Part shown: one piece after another, positions 17,669-27,657 of the stretch
How positions within the stretch are numbered: the stretch's first letter is position 1
Layout: each line of letters begins with the position of its first letter
From: Taibaiella lutea
GTDB taxonomy: Bacteria > Bacteroidota > Bacteroidia > Chitinophagales > Chitinophagaceae
DNA: 64,000 nt
Reading direction: 5' to 3'
Assembly: GCF_008629695.1 (NCBI RefSeq)
Contig: NZ_VWSH01000002.1
Coordinates: 155,410 to 219,409, forward strand
The notes under the pieces: generated by a model
Databases searched by the model: none
What the model was told of the DNA's origin: nothing
What the model saw: only the letters and a program-made list of their open reading frames with translations
Made by a program: the position numbers and the translations under genes

Positions 17669-20617
17669 TTATTTTTTAACAAACTTGTCAGTTTTCAACA
17701 ACATGTTGTTAGTGTCAGACACTGTAACGATATACATACCGCTTACAAGAGTACTAACATCTACGCTCTTGGTATTTTTTACTTCCAACAATTTTTTACC
17801 GTCAATGCTGAAGATAGCAACATTAACTGCTTGTGTAGCATCGATATTCAATGTGTTCTCAACAGGGTTAGGATACACTTGTACGTCGCTTGAGTTAATT
17901 GCACGGTAAACACCTGTACCTTTATTCAATTCTGCACCGTTACCGATAACGCTGATTGAATTCACCTGGAATGTTGTTGCCGGAGGACCTGCAACGCCAT
18001 TGTATGCAAATACAACAAAATCATAAGTACTAACATTGTCAACAGTAACAGCAGCAGGGAAAGAAATTTCGCTGTGACTGTAACCGCAATCATCATCCTG
18101 TACATTTACCGCAGCAGAAGTTGTCCATGGACCTGCATTTTTTCTGTAACCAAGGTAAGCTTTATAAGCGCCGGAAGGTTGTTTTCTTACAGTAGCACGG
18201 ATTTGTGTAGTAGTGAAAGAACTTGTCGCTGCTGCTATAGACACACCAACAAGTCCGTTAGTAGCGTCATTCTTAGCTATATCAGTATTAACAAGACCTG
18301 AAATACCACCATTACCGCAAGTAGCGCCGCTGGTCCAGTTAGCAGTGATCAGACTTGCTGAAGTACCATTTGCTACGCCGGTTGCACGATATATATTTGT
18401 ACTGTTACCATTTTCACCAACATAAAGCGCTTTTGTTCCATTATACAATGCAATTGCAGTATCTTTTGATGAAGCAGTGCAACCGAATGGTGCAACACGG
18501 TAAGTAAAGATAGCATCACCAGGGATATGAGGTGTAGCTACACCACTGGTTGGATCGATTGATATAACGCTTGTGTCGTTACTGCTCCATGTACCACCGG
18601 GAACAGAGCTTGTCAAGGTATAAGTAGAATCAATGAACATACGGCCTTTACCTGCAAGAGCACCTGTACCGTTTATTATACCTGAAATAGTACCGCCATT
18701 AGCAGGAGCAAGGCTATATACTACTATTGTTGGGACAGATTGAGCAAAGTTATCACCACTACATGCAACTTGATATCTATAATACATTGTATCGGCAATC
18801 GGGCCGGGAGCCAAAGTATCAGTTCCTAAAACAGCGCCTGTTGCACCTGTAATATTAGTATATGAACCAGGAGCATTAGTTGTAGATCTTTGCCATTGAT
18901 AAGTTATGCCAGGGCCAACAGAAGCGCCAGTACCGATATTTGCATTAAGGAACGTCGACATAGTATCGCAGAAATAAACAACAGAAGGGCTTGAAGAATC
19001 AGCCGCATCAGCTTCGTCACAAGCTGCAGAACTTGTTACAACGCCATAAACTTCCAATTGATTCAACTGGAATGTACCACCTGAAGTACCAGGAGCAAAT
19101 GGATATACTGCAACTTCAAGGCTGTCCATACCAAATACAGTAGGATTAGGATTAACAGGAATACCTGTATTAAAATCCCAGTCATTTTTAATAACATTAC
19201 AATCACTGCTTACTAAATTAATAGTATTAGCAGCAACTACCCAACCTGATGGTGTGCCCATCTTCCAATATTGGTAAGCAATAACAGCTTTTTGAGCGCC
19301 GCTGCTTGAAGTACGTGCACGTGCATGGATACGATACATATTCAAGGCTTTACCTGAATTTGCATATACTTTGTAACCAATGTGTGGACCGTTAGATCTG
19401 TAAGCAGTATCTACAGCAGGGTTTAAAGTCAAACCGCTGTAACCACCAGCACCGCATTGTGAAGCAAGTGTACCAAAACCAACAGGAACCAAAACAGTTG
19501 TTGTATCACCAGGAACATTGATAACATTTGTATTAGATCCTGTTGAACCTGCATACAAAGCCAATGTATTAGGCCATACTGTATTTACAGTAATAGTTTT
19601 AGAAGCAGTACAACCTGTAACGATATCAGAAACCTGATAGCTGATATCAGAAGTACCACCGAATAAACCTGTCATAACACCAGTTGTTTCATCAATGCTT
19701 GCAGATGATTCGTTGCTGCTAACCCAGATACCATTAGAACTTGTATCAGCTAATGTTTGAGTAGTACCTACGATCAATGGATTAGTATAACCAGTGATAG
19801 GACCAACAGTAACTGTAAGTACATCAAGTTCAAAAGTATTAGAAAATGTAGAACTAGCGCCACAACTTGTTTTTACACGATAGAAAATTGTATCGTTAAG
19901 TGTAGTTGGTGTAGTATAAGTCAAACCTGTTTCAGCAGGAACAATATCAGCCCATAAAGTAGAGCCATTTGGAGAAGACTGCCATACATAAGTGATACCG
20001 GCACCACCTGAAGCACCTGTAAGTGAAAGCGTAGCAGAAGTTCCTGCACAAACAGGATTAATATCTGCAGAAACAGTACCACCGACAAGTGAAGGACATG
20101 TTGCTGAAGCTGTACCGCTAAACACGTCATCAGAAGTGATACGGTTTGTTGCAGTGTTAGCAGTAGCACCTGTCATTACAGCTCTTACGTACAAAACTGA
20201 TTGGCCTTCAGCTCCTACAGGAAGATCAATGTGCTTCGCTGCGCAACTTGTGCTTACAGTATAGGTATTTAAAGAAAATGTAGTCCATGGGCCGTTAGGG
20301 CTAACAGTGCTATAAGAAACAGTACCGGTAGTAGGACCTGCTGCTGCAGATTTCATAGTGCTGAAATCCATATCAATACTTGTGTAACCAGTAGTATTGA
20401 TTTTGTATATCCAGCATTTGTTGGAACCTACCCAGTTATTTGCATTAAAACCTACTCCTACGCAAGTACTGATAGGGGTTGGAGTTTGTGTACAGCCAAA
20501 AGAATCGGTTGGGATAATGGTTGCATTAGCATTGCCGGAAAATAATTGCAAAGCAAGCATAAGCATGCTTCCCAAAAACACGCCGGAAATGCGATTTGTT
20601 TTTTGAATTTGGTTCAT
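17669..20617 (-). CDS. Large secreted Ig-like protein with T9SS type A sorting domain
   Basis: The start at 20617 (MNQIQKTNRISGVFLGSMLM) gives a normal signal peptide ending in NANA; an in-frame ATG at 20644 would add nine residues and cannot be excluded. The 982-residue product contains two copies of a long unit: an Ig-like or PKD-like segment (GITYVWQSSPNGSTLW and GITYQWQRSTTNAPGSY), a bacterial Ig-like segment (GIWVSSNESSASIDETTGVM and GTWSSNDTSVISIDPTSGVA) and a beta-sandwich region. The C-terminus (VYPNPVENTLNIDAT ... GMYIVTVSD) is a T9SS type A sorting domain. It is probably a surface structural or adhesive protein. No catalytic motif is visible and it appears monocistronic. Confidence 0.85.
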   Translation of the reverse strand: MNQIQKTNRISGVFLGSMLMLALQLFSGNANATIIPTDSFGCTQTPTPISTCVGVGFNANNWVGSNKCWIYKINTTGYTSIDMDFSTMKSAAAGPTTGTVSYSTVSPNGPWTTFSLNTYTVSTSCAAKHIDLPVGAEGQSVLYVRAVMTGATANTATNRITSDDVFSGTASATCPSLVGGTVSADINPVCAGTSATLSLTGASGGAGITYVWQSSPNGSTLWADIVPAETGLTYTTPTTLNDTIFYRVKTSCGASSTFSNTFELDVLTVTVGPITGYTNPLIVGTTQTLADTSSNGIWVSSNESSASIDETTGVMTGLFGGTSDISYQVSDIVTGCTASKTITVNTVWPNTLALYAGSTGSNTNVINVPGDTTTVLVPVGFGTLASQCGAGGYSGLTLNPAVDTAYRSNGPHIGYKVYANSGKALNMYRIHARARTSSSGAQKAVIAYQYWKMGTPSGWVVAANTINLVSSDCNVIKNDWDFNTGIPVNPNPTVFGMDSLEVAVYPFAPGTSGGTFQLNQLEVYGVVTSSAACDEADAADSSSPSVVYFCDTMSTFLNANIGTGASVGPGITYQWQRSTTNAPGSYTNITGATGAVLGTDTLAPGPIADTMYYRYQVACSGDNFAQSVPTIVVYSLAPANGGTISGIINGTGALAGKGRMFIDSTYTLTSSVPGGTWSSNDTSVISIDPTSGVATPHIPGDAIFTYRVAPFGCTASSKDTAIALYNGTKALYVGENGNSTNIYRATGVANGTSASLITANWTSGATCGNGGISGLVNTDIAKNDATNGLVGVSIAAATSSFTTTQIRATVRKQPSGAYKAYLGYRKNAGPWTTSAAVNVQDDDCGYSHSEISFPAAVTVDNVSTYDFVVFAYNGVAGPPATTFQVNSISVIGNGAELNKGTGVYRAINSSDVQVYPNPVENTLNIDATQAVNVAIFSIDGKKLLEVKNTKSVDVSTLVSGMYIVTVSDTNNMLLKTDKFVKK

Positions 20618-20644
20618 AAATTTGGTTTTTGTGATTTTCACCAT

Positions 20645-21384
20645 AATGCTGATTTTTTGTTTTTTTCAGCATCTTACTTGAACGCGTATTTTGGTCGGAT
20701 ACTTTATATCGGGGGTCGGATACGATGTAAAAATAGGCAGGATGTTTGCGTAAAGCCTAATTAAAGAATTATGATTGGAACGTTACCAAAAGTGTAAATA
20801 TGTAATCTATATTTAAAGATATAATTTTATAATTGTTGATAATCACGATAGTGTTGGTAATCCTTCTTGCCTTTATATTTTTGATTTCAGGCACTGTCAA
20901 CTATTGTGTTTTATGAAAAATTTAGCATCTGGATGAATGTATATTTCGGTCTTATTAAAAAAACATGAGTTACCCTTTTTACTTGTTTTAAAATTCAAAA
21001 CATCTTTAAGGGTGAGTTCCAGCAGTTGGCTTAATAAGCAGACTAGCAAGGAAATAGGGATGATTTTAAACAAGATTTATAGGGCAACTCATGGCGTATC
21101 CGACCGAGATACATGGTAAAGATAGAATGGCTTTTTATCATCAATACAATACGTTAGTTATGTATTTTAAAATGCTATTTGTAATAACTTATATTTGCAA
21201 TGATCTAAAATTCAGTGGTAACAATAAAACAACATTCGGAAAATAATACTTATTCAAAAAAATAATTACGCAACATTCAGTTGATGCAGGCATAATGCAT
21301 TCATAAGATTAATTTAAAAAGGCAACTATAATTGATTATGTCTTCAGTAGTGTTTTATTTCATCCTTTTAAAGATGAATAACAA
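20645..21384. other. Long intergenic region, no gene seen
   Basis: About 740 AT-rich bases contain no protein-like frame; a 60-codon plus-strand frame at 20937-21119 looks random. The decamer GGTCGGATAC occurs at 20714-20723, nearly complete at 20693-20702, and inverted at 21096-21105, so it may be a regulator site. Confidence 0.5.
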
Positions 21385-21413
21385 AAACGGCAAGCTATTT
21401 AAGCTTGCCGTTT
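21380..21413 (-). terminator. Intrinsic terminator of the lamin-tail/gliding C-terminal gene
   Basis: AAACGGCAAGCT (21385-21396) pairs with AGCTTGCCGTTT (21402-21413), with a T run on the minus strand. It lies 40 bp after the stop at 21454. Confidence 0.85.
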
Positions 21414-21453
21414 GAATAGTTCAATGTTTTTTAATACTGATTTTTACAGCATA

Positions 21454-23430
21454 TTAATTTGCCAGCGTAACGTCACCTTTTATTACCGACTCTTTTTTCA
21501 GTGGATCCTGTAAAGAAAGAATATAATAATAGGTTCCTACATCACATTTTTTGCCGTTAAAGGAGCCATCCCAACCATCACCAAGTTGTTGTTTGGTATA
21601 AATGCCATACACCTTTTGTCCCCATCTGTTGAAGATAGAAAAGTTGCGTATGTCATAATCCCTGATGAATTGCGGTCTGAAGTAATCATTCATGCCGTCA
21701 CCATTCGGTGTGAATCCGGTTGGAATAAAAACAGAAGGCGACTGCAAAATTTTTATGGATAACGTAGCAGTGTCCCTGCAATTACTTTCCGTCTCTCCGG
21801 TTACTGTAATGTATGCTGTTCCCTTTTCATGAAAGGTGATACTCTGCTGTTTCAGGGTTTGATTGGGAAAAAGATTTGCAGGCTGCCAGCTTGTTACTTG
21901 AAAATCCTGATTTCCTGTAACAGTCAGTTCTACAGGAATACCAATCTCGGCTTCCGTTGTTGAAGCGTTTAATGATAATGTAAAATTCTCGACGTAAACG
22001 GTTACGCTTGCATTGCCTTCACAATTAAGTTCATTGACCACACGCGCTATATATTCAGTCGTTTCTTCCGGCATTACATTAATAGTTGCGCCCTGCGGGT
22101 AGCCGTCCCATGTTACGGGAAAAGCAGCATTTGCTGTCAGCGTTATACTTGCTCCTTTACAGATAGTTAGATTATCAGAGACGTCGACCTGTGGCGTAGG
22201 CAATACATTCAGGTAAACTTTTTTATACACGCTGTCGCAACCCGCCGCAGTCTTAATCGTATCTGTAATCTCCTGGCTCATTGTATAAGGCACGCCATTG
22301 TAAACAATAGACTGGCAACCGGACACAGTATCTCTTATTTCAGTTGTAGTTATTGTTTGAATTTGTATAATCATGTTCACAAAAGCGCTGTCACAGCCTA
22401 ACGCAGACAATAATGTATCGTTTACAACTGTCGATGACGTATAAGTAACCCCAATAAAAACCACAGGTTGACAACTACTTATTATTCCATTTACAACAAT
22501 AGGAGTTACAACATCCAAATGTAAATGAATGATGCTGTCACAACCCAATAAAGTATTAAAAGTATCGGTATAAATACCTGTTGTGGTTAGTACACTGCCA
22601 TTAAAATTGTAGGAATTGCCCTGGCCGATGCAGGCATAAATATCATAATCAGCAGAACCGCTCACATTGGTCAACATGCTGTTAATCCATGTTGCATTTG
22701 CTGCATTGTTTGGTGCTCCGGGTGTTTCGTCCGTAGGAGCATTGCCTACATTGTAAGCAGCAGATGATGTATATTGATCATTAGTGAGATAATAATTTTT
22801 TGCACCGCCCGAAGTCGTTTTATTAATAACAGCGCTTGTAGCGGAAGTCAGGTTGCCATAGGCAATAGAATGTACCGCAGTGCCGGGAGCAGCAGGATCA
22901 ACAACAATAACAGCATCACCTGTATTGGCAAGGCCTATGCAGTTCCATGCCGGAGAAGCTGTATAAGCAGTGGTTGATGGATAGGAATAGGTAAGCGAAG
23001 ATGGTGAGACCGGTGTTGCTGTTGTGCCTTCTATTAACGGAGAGACAGAAGATAATACATATACATTGTCATTATTGGCATCAGTAGGATCATCTGCCAA
23101 AGTTATTACCGGATTTTTATCACTCATATTGTACAACAATATAATAGAGCCGTAAGGAACACAGGACCAATTGGGATCATTGGAAAAACGTATATGGCCC
23201 GGTGCAATTCCTTGTCCTCCCGAAGCGCCGTACCATCCGTTATTATCATCTACAATCCATCCTCTTATATCTATGCAGCTATCGCCTGCGCAGCTTCTTT
23301 GGCCTACAACAACCAACTCTATATATTCCTGTGCACCATTGGCCCCCTGTGAAAATTCATTGATAATAAGCTGTGCTCTTGCCGTACTGAAGAAAACAGA
23401 TAATACAAGTAAAAAGAAACGGAATTTCAT
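21454..23430 (-). CDS. Secreted lamin-tail-domain protein with gliding-motility-type (T9SS type B) C-terminus
   Basis: This 658-residue protein has a signal peptide ending in ARAQ and an LTD-like N-terminal module (LIINEFSQGANGAQEYIELV, DDNNGWYG, DDPTDANND). Three short cysteine modules follow, ending LGCDSIIHLHL, LGCDSAFVNMI and AGCDSVYKKVYL. Ig-like strands come next, then a C-terminal domain of about 90 residues: FIPTGFTPNGDGMNDYF, IFNRWGQKVY, DGWDGSFNGKKCDVGTYYY. The last is the gliding-motility-associated (CHU_C, T9SS type B) sorting domain. The N-terminal half is paralogous to the truncated gene at the window start. A small coiled-coil gene lies 53 bp upstream on the same strand. Function is surface attachment or structure by inference. 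Confidence 0.88.
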   Translation of the reverse strand: MKFRFFLLVLSVFFSTARAQLIINEFSQGANGAQEYIELVVVGQRSCAGDSCIDIRGWIVDDNNGWYGASGGQGIAPGHIRFSNDPNWSCVPYGSIILLYNMSDKNPVITLADDPTDANNDNVYVLSSVSPLIEGTTATPVSPSSLTYSYPSTTAYTASPAWNCIGLANTGDAVIVVDPAAPGTAVHSIAYGNLTSATSAVINKTTSGGAKNYYLTNDQYTSSAAYNVGNAPTDETPGAPNNAANATWINSMLTNVSGSADYDIYACIGQGNSYNFNGSVLTTTGIYTDTFNTLLGCDSIIHLHLDVVTPIVVNGIISSCQPVVFIGVTYTSSTVVNDTLLSALGCDSAFVNMIIQIQTITTTEIRDTVSGCQSIVYNGVPYTMSQEITDTIKTAAGCDSVYKKVYLNVLPTPQVDVSDNLTICKGASITLTANAAFPVTWDGYPQGATINVMPEETTEYIARVVNELNCEGNASVTVYVENFTLSLNASTTEAEIGIPVELTVTGNQDFQVTSWQPANLFPNQTLKQQSITFHEKGTAYITVTGETESNCRDTATLSIKILQSPSVFIPTGFTPNGDGMNDYFRPQFIRDYDIRNFSIFNRWGQKVYGIYTKQQLGDGWDGSFNGKKCDVGTYYYILSLQDPLKKESVIKGDVTLAN

Positions 23431-23483
23431 AATGATATTTATTGCGCAAGCCTTTAATCCTGATAATTTGATTAGGTTTTAAC

Positions 23484-23876
23484 TTATTGGCTTATTGCAG
23501 TTGCATAAGAAAATTTACCTAACGTTGATTTTTTATTTGATACATTGATCTCGCTTAACTCCAGTGTATTCCCTACATTTTTATTGATGCTGAACAGTAT
23601 CTTGGTCTTAACCAACGGAGCAGATGTCTTTTTTCGGTTCCTTGCTTTACGCAGGTTCTTTTTTGTACAATTCTGTACCTGATTGTACAGTTCCACTAAT
23701 TCGCGTACTTCTTTAACCTTCTTTGTGTATTCGTTGTAAATCTGTTTTAATGTTTCCAGATTGGTTCTGAAAACAATTAAAACATCTTCCGCTTCTTTAG
23801 TTTGTTGATATGTTTCAATATTGTTCAGAATTAATTCACTAAGCCCCTTATGTGTAGCGGGAGTTATATTTGTCAT
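23484..23876 (-). CDS. Hypothetical protein with charged helical region
   Basis: I do not recognise a family. The 130-residue product has no signal peptide. Residues about 10-75 look helical and possibly coiled-coil (TYQQTKEAEDVLIVFRTNLE, then VKEVRELVELYNQVQNC). A basic stretch follows (KKNLRKARNRKK), and the tail is beta-like (KTKILFSINKNVGNTLELSE). It ends 53 bp upstream of the lamin-tail gene on the same strand, so the two could be co-transcribed. Composition is protein-like and the start context is AT-rich and ordinary; it is probably real. Confidence 0.55.
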   Translation of the reverse strand: MTNITPATHKGLSELILNNIETYQQTKEAEDVLIVFRTNLETLKQIYNEYTKKVKEVRELVELYNQVQNCTKKNLRKARNRKKTSAPLVKTKILFSINKNVGNTLELSEINVSNKKSTLGKFSYATAISQ

Positions 23877-24401
23877 TGCAATTGGTTTTTAAAATAGTTC
23901 AACACGAAATCATACACATCAAATGGCCGGGTTGAAATTGAAAACAATCATTTCATTTAACGCAGGACATCTGAGTTCTTTCGTGCAAAATTCACCAAAA
24001 GGCAAGCACATACCTATAATTCACTTGTTATGTTCTTAATAGTTGCAATTGTATTTTTTTGTAATTCAATGCATTACAAGAATTAATTCGTGCAACTTAA
24101 CAGTAACTTAATGTTGATATTGTATTTATCATCCAAGGCTTACAGCTATACTATAAAGCAAAATTCTGCTTTATCAATTTTAATTTGACAGGCTAAAAGA
24201 AGACTATATAAGTAATTTAGTTTGGTATGGAAATGAAATTCAACGTTGATGAGAATGTTTATTGTAAAATCATTTGAATATTAAATAGAAACCGGAAAGG
24301 AAACCGTAACAAGAAGTTAATCTTTTCTGCCCGAAAAATTGAATCAATTTTGTATCCGTTCTCTTCGAATACTCAATTGAAAATATCTTAAATAAAGCAT
24401 C
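23877..24401. other. Intergenic region between divergent genes, nothing identified
   Basis: About 525 AT-rich bases separate the hypothetical gene at 23876 (minus) from the zinc-ribbon gene at 24402 (plus). I see no gene, clear hairpin or repeat. Confidence 0.5.
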
Positions 24402-24587
24402 ATGTTACCTGATGAAAATAGCGCCGGTACAAGGTTGCAAACTGAAAGGCCATGCCCGAAATGTAAAACAGGGACTTTGGATCAACGCCTTCCAAGGTCA
24501 GGATTTGTCAGGTTTTTTTTCTTCTGGCTAAACCTTCAACGTTACCAATGTTATAAGTGCATGAAGAAATCTTATATTCTTGTCTGA
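24402..24587 (+). CDS. Small zinc-ribbon-like protein
   Basis: This 61-residue product carries two CxxC knuckles (CPKC at 18-21 and CYKC near 50-53) separated by a very aromatic stretch (VRFFFFWLNLQRYQ), which fits a small zinc ribbon. It has no signal peptide. It stands alone between a 525-bp gap and a strong bidirectional terminator, so it is probably monocistronic. Function is unknown. The paired knuckles and termination signal argue against a chance frame. Confidence 0.6.
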   Translation: MLPDENSAGTRLQTERPCPKCKTGTLDQRLPRSGFVRFFFFWLNLQRYQCYKCMKKSYILV

Positions 24588-24625
24588 ATCTGTTTTTCAG
24601 AATAAGTTGTTACGGAGATAAGAGA

Positions 24626-24679
24626 AAAGCAGACACCCATAAATCCCTTGCCGGCAAGGGTTTTATGGGTGTCTGCTTT
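24626..24679. terminator. Long bidirectional terminator hairpin
   Basis: An 18-bp stem (24626-24643 with 24662-24679) encloses a second palindrome, CCCTTGCCGGCAAGGG (24645-24660). It lies between convergent genes ending at 24587 (plus) and 24784 (minus), with A/T tracts at both ends. Confidence 0.85.
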
Positions 24680-24783
24680 AATATTGATTACATATAAGGC
24701 TATTGGAAAAGCTGCTGATAATGGTTAACGAATGGCCTATACTCCCGATATTCAAATCCTGATAATGTTCCATTCTTCATCAA

Positions 24784-26109
24784 TTACTCTTTTATAAACT
24801 TTCTGCGATAAGTATTTCCTTTATCATCCGCAAATTCAATAATGTAAATACCTGCAGATAAATTACCGGTATAGGTCGTACTTACGGTAGCTTTTTTATT
24901 GGTAAAGATGTTATCCATCTTTTGCCCGTTTATATTCCATACACTTATGGCTTCTACCGGAATGTTGTGTGCCGATGAAATGTTTATATGATCTGTAGCC
25001 GGATTAGGATAAAAATTCCAGTCACTTTCTGTAAGTTCATTTATACCCGTTGCAGGATTATTGAAACAAGCCTTAACAGCATGTGTTGCCAATCCAAAGC
25101 TGGTATCATTTACGATGGTTGCCCCATAAGGCATCAAAGTATTAAATTGCCCGTCTGTCGGAGCGCCTGGAGTATTGGCGGTCATGTTTCTTATACTGCA
25201 TTCATCCCTGTTCCATGTCCAGGCAAGCCATCCCACATGATCATTCTGGCAATATTGTAACAGGTAATTATACCAAAAGAGTGTGTCACAATTTGCATCT
25301 GCATTGCCTGTTTCGCCCAATATGATTGGGAAGGCTGCCTGGCTTATCTGCCCGGCCATTATACTCATTGTTTGAAGCGTGTTATTCCAATATCCGTGTA
25401 CACTGATGATAATGTTATGCAAAGGATCGTAGTCTTCCAACGTTGCTCCATTATTTAATGCCATATTTAAGTCAATGCCATAGTTTGTGGCATCAATCAT
25501 TATAGGAACGGTAACACCTGCATTGCGCATACTGGTTATCGCATTTTTATAATTGCTTACCCATGCCGGTATTTCGGCATTGTAATTAGTATCTAAATTA
25601 TAATCCGGTGGCGGATACATTGCAGGGCCAAACTCATTGGCAAGGTTTACAATAAGATGCGATTTATGCGAATGAATAAATTGCAACACCTCAGGCTGCA
25701 GCCACCATGATAATATCCGGTTGTTAAATTCAGTATAATCCTTAGAGCCCGTCAAATCGTGCAACTCAACAATAGATACAATATTTGCACGATCAAAACG
25801 GCTGACCACACTATCCAGATCGCTCAGCGAATAGGCAGGGCGTGAAGATTGCCCGTAATCAGCGTACCATTGAATACGTACGGTGTTAGGGTTTGCCTGT
25901 ATAATTTGTGAACTCAGTTCACCATTGTTGAGGTTTGAAGGAAAGTTCCAGTCATCCAGCAGGGAATAATTGATACCTCTGGGGATAAAGATATTGCCAC
26001 ATGGATCAATAATGTTTTTCCCGCTTACGGTAAAAGTAACATTGGTTTGTGCAGTAACGATGCTACCTGAAAAGCAAAACATGGCGGCACAGATAAATAA
26101 AATTTTCAT
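24784..26109 (-). CDS. Secreted GH5-family glycoside hydrolase with T9SS type A sorting domain
   Basis: This 441-residue secreted glycosidase has a signal peptide ending VTAQ and a GH5-type (beta/alpha)8 barrel at about 25-350. The acid/base is E159 in NLANEF and the nucleophile E266 in ILGETGN; other barrel features are the N-terminal FIPRGINYS, VRIQWYADYG, ISVHGYW and LAWTWNRDEC. The C-terminal 80 residues (NFYPNPATDHINIS ... GIYIIEFADDKG) are a T9SS type A sorting domain. The overall form resembles endo-mannanases or cellulases of GH5. It would act outside the cell on beta-glucan or mannan; the exact substrate cannot be read from sequence. It is divergent from the radical SAM gene. Confidence 0.85.
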   Translation of the reverse strand: MKILFICAAMFCFSGSIVTAQTNVTFTVSGKNIIDPCGNIFIPRGINYSLLDDWNFPSNLNNGELSSQIIQANPNTVRIQWYADYGQSSRPAYSLSDLDSVVSRFDRANIVSIVELHDLTGSKDYTEFNNRILSWWLQPEVLQFIHSHKSHLIVNLANEFGPAMYPPPDYNLDTNYNAEIPAWVSNYKNAITSMRNAGVTVPIMIDATNYGIDLNMALNNGATLEDYDPLHNIIISVHGYWNNTLQTMSIMAGQISQAAFPIILGETGNADANCDTLFWYNYLLQYCQNDHVGWLAWTWNRDECSIRNMTANTPGAPTDGQFNTLMPYGATIVNDTSFGLATHAVKACFNNPATGINELTESDWNFYPNPATDHINISSAHNIPVEAISVWNINGQKMDNIFTNKKATVSTTYTGNLSAGIYIIEFADDKGNTYRRKFIKE

Positions 26110-26387
26110 GGTATTTTATCTTTGAAAGATGGTATTGGTTTTTTTAGGGTGTAAAGATAGGATAGGGGTTTTTAGAAAAACTGTAATTAAAATGGAACCA
26201 TCGTTAATAAGTAGTAAAAATAGCTACGTTCATAAAATCATTATTAAATCGTTTTTGTAACAGAAAAAATAATATCGCATACGTAAGAGCAAGGCTATAG
26301 GCACATTAAAAAACTGCCGGATTTTATACCATTTTCTCCCGCTGATTTAGTCTTTTCATCTTATTTTTATGGTTCAACGACCAGATA

Positions 26388-27647
26388 ATGAGTGAAAGAA
26401 TCCGTGAAAAATTATCCATTTTAGCAGACGCCGCAAAGTATGATGTTTCATGTGCTTCGAGTGGAAGCAACCGCAAAAATAATAATGGTGGGGTAGGCGA
26501 TACCGGCAATGGTATCTGCCACAGCTATACCGAAGACGGGCGTTGTGTTTCTCTTTTAAAAATATTGCTGACTAATTTCTGTATCTACGATTGTAAGTTT
26601 TGCGTATCGCGCAAAAGCAACGATGTAAAAAGGGCCGCATTTACGGTTGAAGAAGTGGTATCCCTGACAATGAATTTTTACAGGAGAAACTATATCGAAG
26701 GACTGTTCCTAAGCTCCGGCATTTTTAAAAATGCAGATTATACAATGGAGCGTATGCTGGGCATTGTAAAGAAATTAAGATTAGAAGAAAAGTTTAACGG
26801 ATACATACATTTAAAAACCATTCCCGGTGCGAGTGAAGCATTGGTTACGGAAGCCGGCCTTTATGCAGACCGTATGAGCATTAATCTTGAAATGCCTACG
26901 GAACAAGGACTGCAAATGGTTGCGCCTGAAAAATCGCATAGGGAAGTAGAGAAGGAATTAAATGTCGTAAGAAATAAATCCATTGAATATAACAGTGAGC
27001 GGAAGCTTATAAAATCGGTACCGAAGTTTGTGCCTGCAGGACAGAGCACGCAGATGGTAATCGGCGCTACGTCCGAAAATGATAAAGAAATATTATTAAC
27101 GGCGGATAGGTTCTATAAAGACTTTTCGTTGAAGCGGGTGTATTACAGCGGTTATATTCCTATCAATAATGATGACAAAAGTTTGTTACCCCTTATCGGT
27201 ACGCCTCCGCCCGTTATCCGCGAAAACCGTTTGTATCAGACGGACTGGCTGATGCGCTTTTATGGTTTCTCGGTACATGAACTTGTGAATGACGAGCATC
27301 CGGACCTCGATCTGGATGTGGATCCGAAACTGAGCTGGGCATTGCGTAATGCGCATTTGTTTCCGGTAGATATTAATTGTGCCGATTATAAACTGATATT
27401 GCGTGTACCGGGCATTGGTGTACGCTCGGCGCAGAAGATAGTGGCTGCACGGCAATTCGGTAAGCTTCATATCTATCAGATAAAGAAGATGGGTATTGCT
27501 TATAACCGGGCGCAACATTTTATCAGATGTGCAGATTCGCCTTTCAGCCTGAAGAATAAAAATGCCGCTGAAATCAAGCAGACTATTTTGCAGGAAGGGC
27601 AAAGCAAATGGGTACCGAAAGCGCCGGCACAGCTTTCACTGTTTTAA
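26388..27647 (+). CDS. Putative DNA modification/repair radical SAM protein
   Basis: This 419-residue protein matches the family named putative DNA modification/repair radical SAM protein. It starts MSERIREKLSILADAAKYDV and has a conserved Ser/Gly segment (SCASSGSNRK), then GICHSYTEDGRC. The [4Fe-4S] motif is CIYDCKFC at about 65-72. The SAM barrel continues (IEGLFLSSGIF, GYIHLKTIPG, DRMSINLEMP). A helix-hairpin-helix, LILRVPGIGVRSAQKIVAAR, at about 345-365 suggests DNA binding. The downstream gene, 10 bp later, is its usual DUF4130 partner. The chemistry is not known for this family; a photoproduct-lyase-like or base-repair reaction is inference. Confidence 0.88.
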   Translation: MSERIREKLSILADAAKYDVSCASSGSNRKNNNGGVGDTGNGICHSYTEDGRCVSLLKILLTNFCIYDCKFCVSRKSNDVKRAAFTVEEVVSLTMNFYRRNYIEGLFLSSGIFKNADYTMERMLGIVKKLRLEEKFNGYIHLKTIPGASEALVTEAGLYADRMSINLEMPTEQGLQMVAPEKSHREVEKELNVVRNKSIEYNSERKLIKSVPKFVPAGQSTQMVIGATSENDKEILLTADRFYKDFSLKRVYYSGYIPINNDDKSLLPLIGTPPPVIRENRLYQTDWLMRFYGFSVHELVNDEHPDLDLDVDPKLSWALRNAHLFPVDINCADYKLILRVPGIGVRSAQKIVAARQFGKLHIYQIKKMGIAYNRAQHFIRCADSPFSLKNKNAAEIKQTILQEGQSKWVPKAPAQLSLF

Positions 27648-27657
27648 TACGCTTCAT

